Source of the DNA: Eremophila alpestris peregrina
Lineage: Eukaryota > Chordata > Aves > Passeriformes > Alaudidae
Reading direction: 5' to 3'
Length of the DNA stretch: 64,000 nt
Assembly: GCA_009792885.1 (NCBI GenBank)
Contig: WMCF01000025.1
Coordinates: 1,571,852 to 1,635,851, forward strand
A program made the position numbers and the translations under genes. The notes below the pieces were generated by a model that did no database searches, was not told the origin of the DNA, and was given only the letters and a program-made list of their open reading frames with translations. Position 1 is the stretch's first letter. The number at the start of each line of letters is the position of its first letter. Positions 62,760 through 64,000 of the stretch are shown here, in pieces.

Positions 62760-64000
62760 TTTGGTTTACAGCTATCTTGTACAGGTAAAGAGAAACAGGT
62801 ATCATTTCAGAAAAAATGTAAGTGCCAAGCTGGGTTTTTAAAAATTAATTAGGGAAGGGAAGAGAGGAGAAGTCTTTCATTCATAGCCAGTAGCTTTCAA
62901 AAATTATAATCTTATTGTGATGTCTATTTTAGCACAATTTAAAAAATATACACATTTCCCTCTTTTCCTGCAAGTACTACTAAGAGAAAAATATCTCTGG
63001 ACAGCTGATGTCATACACCATTCTGAAAAGAAAGTCAGGCCTTTTACTCCACTGCCTTTGAAAATTTAAAAAATGCAGGACATGATGCAAATAATAAAAC
63101 ATCTTATGGCTAGGAAAGATCTAAATCTACCCCAGCTATAGCTGTGATCTCCTTCCACATGGCAAGTAATTTTGTCAGAATGAAAATAATTGTGTCCAAA
63201 CCCAGAGAAGTAGGCTGATCCCTTGGAAGGCTCACTGAACAATCACAAATGCCATCATCATCCAAGATTACAACATCAGCTCTGCTTGACTGAAATTCTG
63301 TCCTCTGAAGGCAGCCAGAACCAAGGTCTATTGCCTCAATAAAGTCCAAAATGAACTCAAAATCAGTGTCTGGGTTTCTGTATCAAGGGAGACTGTATCT
63401 GCAGGGAACTGGGAGCCCTGTACATCCAAAATGAGATAAAACCTTGTTTTTTTTTTTTAATGGAATCATGGTATAGCTCTATATAAGTGATAGTCTTTGT
63501 CTGGAATTCTAGTGCAGCTGGATCAGAAAAAAATGCACTTTGTACCTATATATCAAACAAAGCAGAGAGGAGCTGATCTTCCAAAATGACACCATCTGAA
63601 ACACTGGGTACAAGTTGCATTAACACTCATACCACATGAATTTTACAGCATCAGATATCCATGTTATTAAAGTGTGATGTGTGTAGAATCCCACTAAGGT
63701 ACCAGTGATCGTGAACCTTGCAGAACATACACACACACAACTGATACCTCATAATAGAGGTATGATGATTGTATAAAGAACCTCAGTGGAGCATGATGAG
63801 GATTAAAGAATCTCATGGGCAGGGGCAGCTTGTCAGCAGACTGCCAAAGGACAAAAGGAGAATGTGCACTCTTGGTGCACAACACTTCTAATCTCAGGAG
63901 GCAAAATCAGCAGTATTTTGCTAACAGTTCCCTGCCAGGCTCCCATGCAAATCACCTTCTAAATGTCTGAGGTGTCTCTCTCAAGACAGGACATGATCAG

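Larger units (their letters stand above)
58661..64000. other. Noncoding stretch right of the CpG island
   Basis: No exon, RNA gene or repeat family could be supported. It holds a TATA-like TATAAATATC at 58821-58830 followed by a TEAD-type GGAATG at 58855-58860, an A17 run at 62084-62100, a duplicated 16-bp word at 61399-61434 and a 22-bp palindrome at 62738-62759. A minus-strand open frame at 63110-63349 has protein-like content (ILDDDGICDCSVSLPRDQP) but no splice sites or family match, and was not called a gene. Confidence 0.45.

Noticed and set aside
1..64000. tRNA genes, rRNA, CRISPR arrays, bacterial operons or phage genes
   Set aside because: No tRNA B-box with a foldable cloverleaf, no spaced direct-repeat array and no dense directional coding were seen. 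The DNA is plainly vertebrate nuclear sequence.

Overview
The window looks like avian nuclear DNA. It is AT-rich and intron-like almost throughout, with no bacterial-style gene packing and no CRISPR array. It contains two clear antisense CR1 LINE 3' ends, whose text ('GGGCAGGGACACCTTCC…', 'TTCTCTGGG…TTCCAGTGC…CACCACCCTCAC', 'CCTAATATCCAATCTAAA') is typical of bird genomes. It also has a probable solo endogenous-retrovirus LTR with a 6-bp target duplication and one classic vertebrate CpG island (about 57.9-58.5 kb). The exact species cannot be read from the sequence, and no complete protein-coding gene can be assembled by eye.

Layout. 1-18.2 kb: mostly noncoding, with a set of possible minus-strand exons (18.02-18.20, 17.21-17.30, perhaps 7.35-7.43 and 6.45-6.50, then 5.94-6.00 and a stop-bearing exon at 4.78-5.05 kb). 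They have good splice sites and mutually compatible phases, so they may be the 3' half of one unrecognised gene. 18.3-33.8 kb: intergenic or intronic, with a 50-nt T homopolymer beside an old CR1/L2-superfamily LINE reverse-transcriptase relic (26.7-27.1 kb) and a CpG-rich pocket with homeodomain-like motifs (30.5-30.7 kb). 33.9-34.2 kb: antisense CR1. 34-47 kb: noncoding, with a possible ancient hAT-like relic (40.9-41.1 kb) and a G-quadruplex tract (43.4 kb). 46.8-48.2 kb: a cluster of old repeats (sense CR1-like relic, antisense CR1, possible MIR/CORE-SINE-like relic). 49-55.5 kb: microsatellites and one hairpin. 55.5-55.9 kb: solo LTR. 56.8-57.1 kb: a possible plus-strand terminal exon. 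57.9-58.5 kb: CpG island with two good minus-strand splice donors, cut by a 65-N assembly gap. 58.6-64 kb: noncoding, with a 22-bp perfect palindrome.

How it fits together. The simplest reading is that the CpG island is the promoter of a gene running leftward (minus strand), with its first exon partly hidden by the gap. The minus-strand exon candidates at 49.0, 18.2-17.2 and 6-4.8 kb could belong to that gene or to another one. I do not recognise the protein and have not assigned a name. Nothing here amounts to a demonstrable new biological system. The best leads are the phase-consistent unrecognised exons, the hidden first exon, the LTR and the fossil LINE with its odd T50 neighbour.
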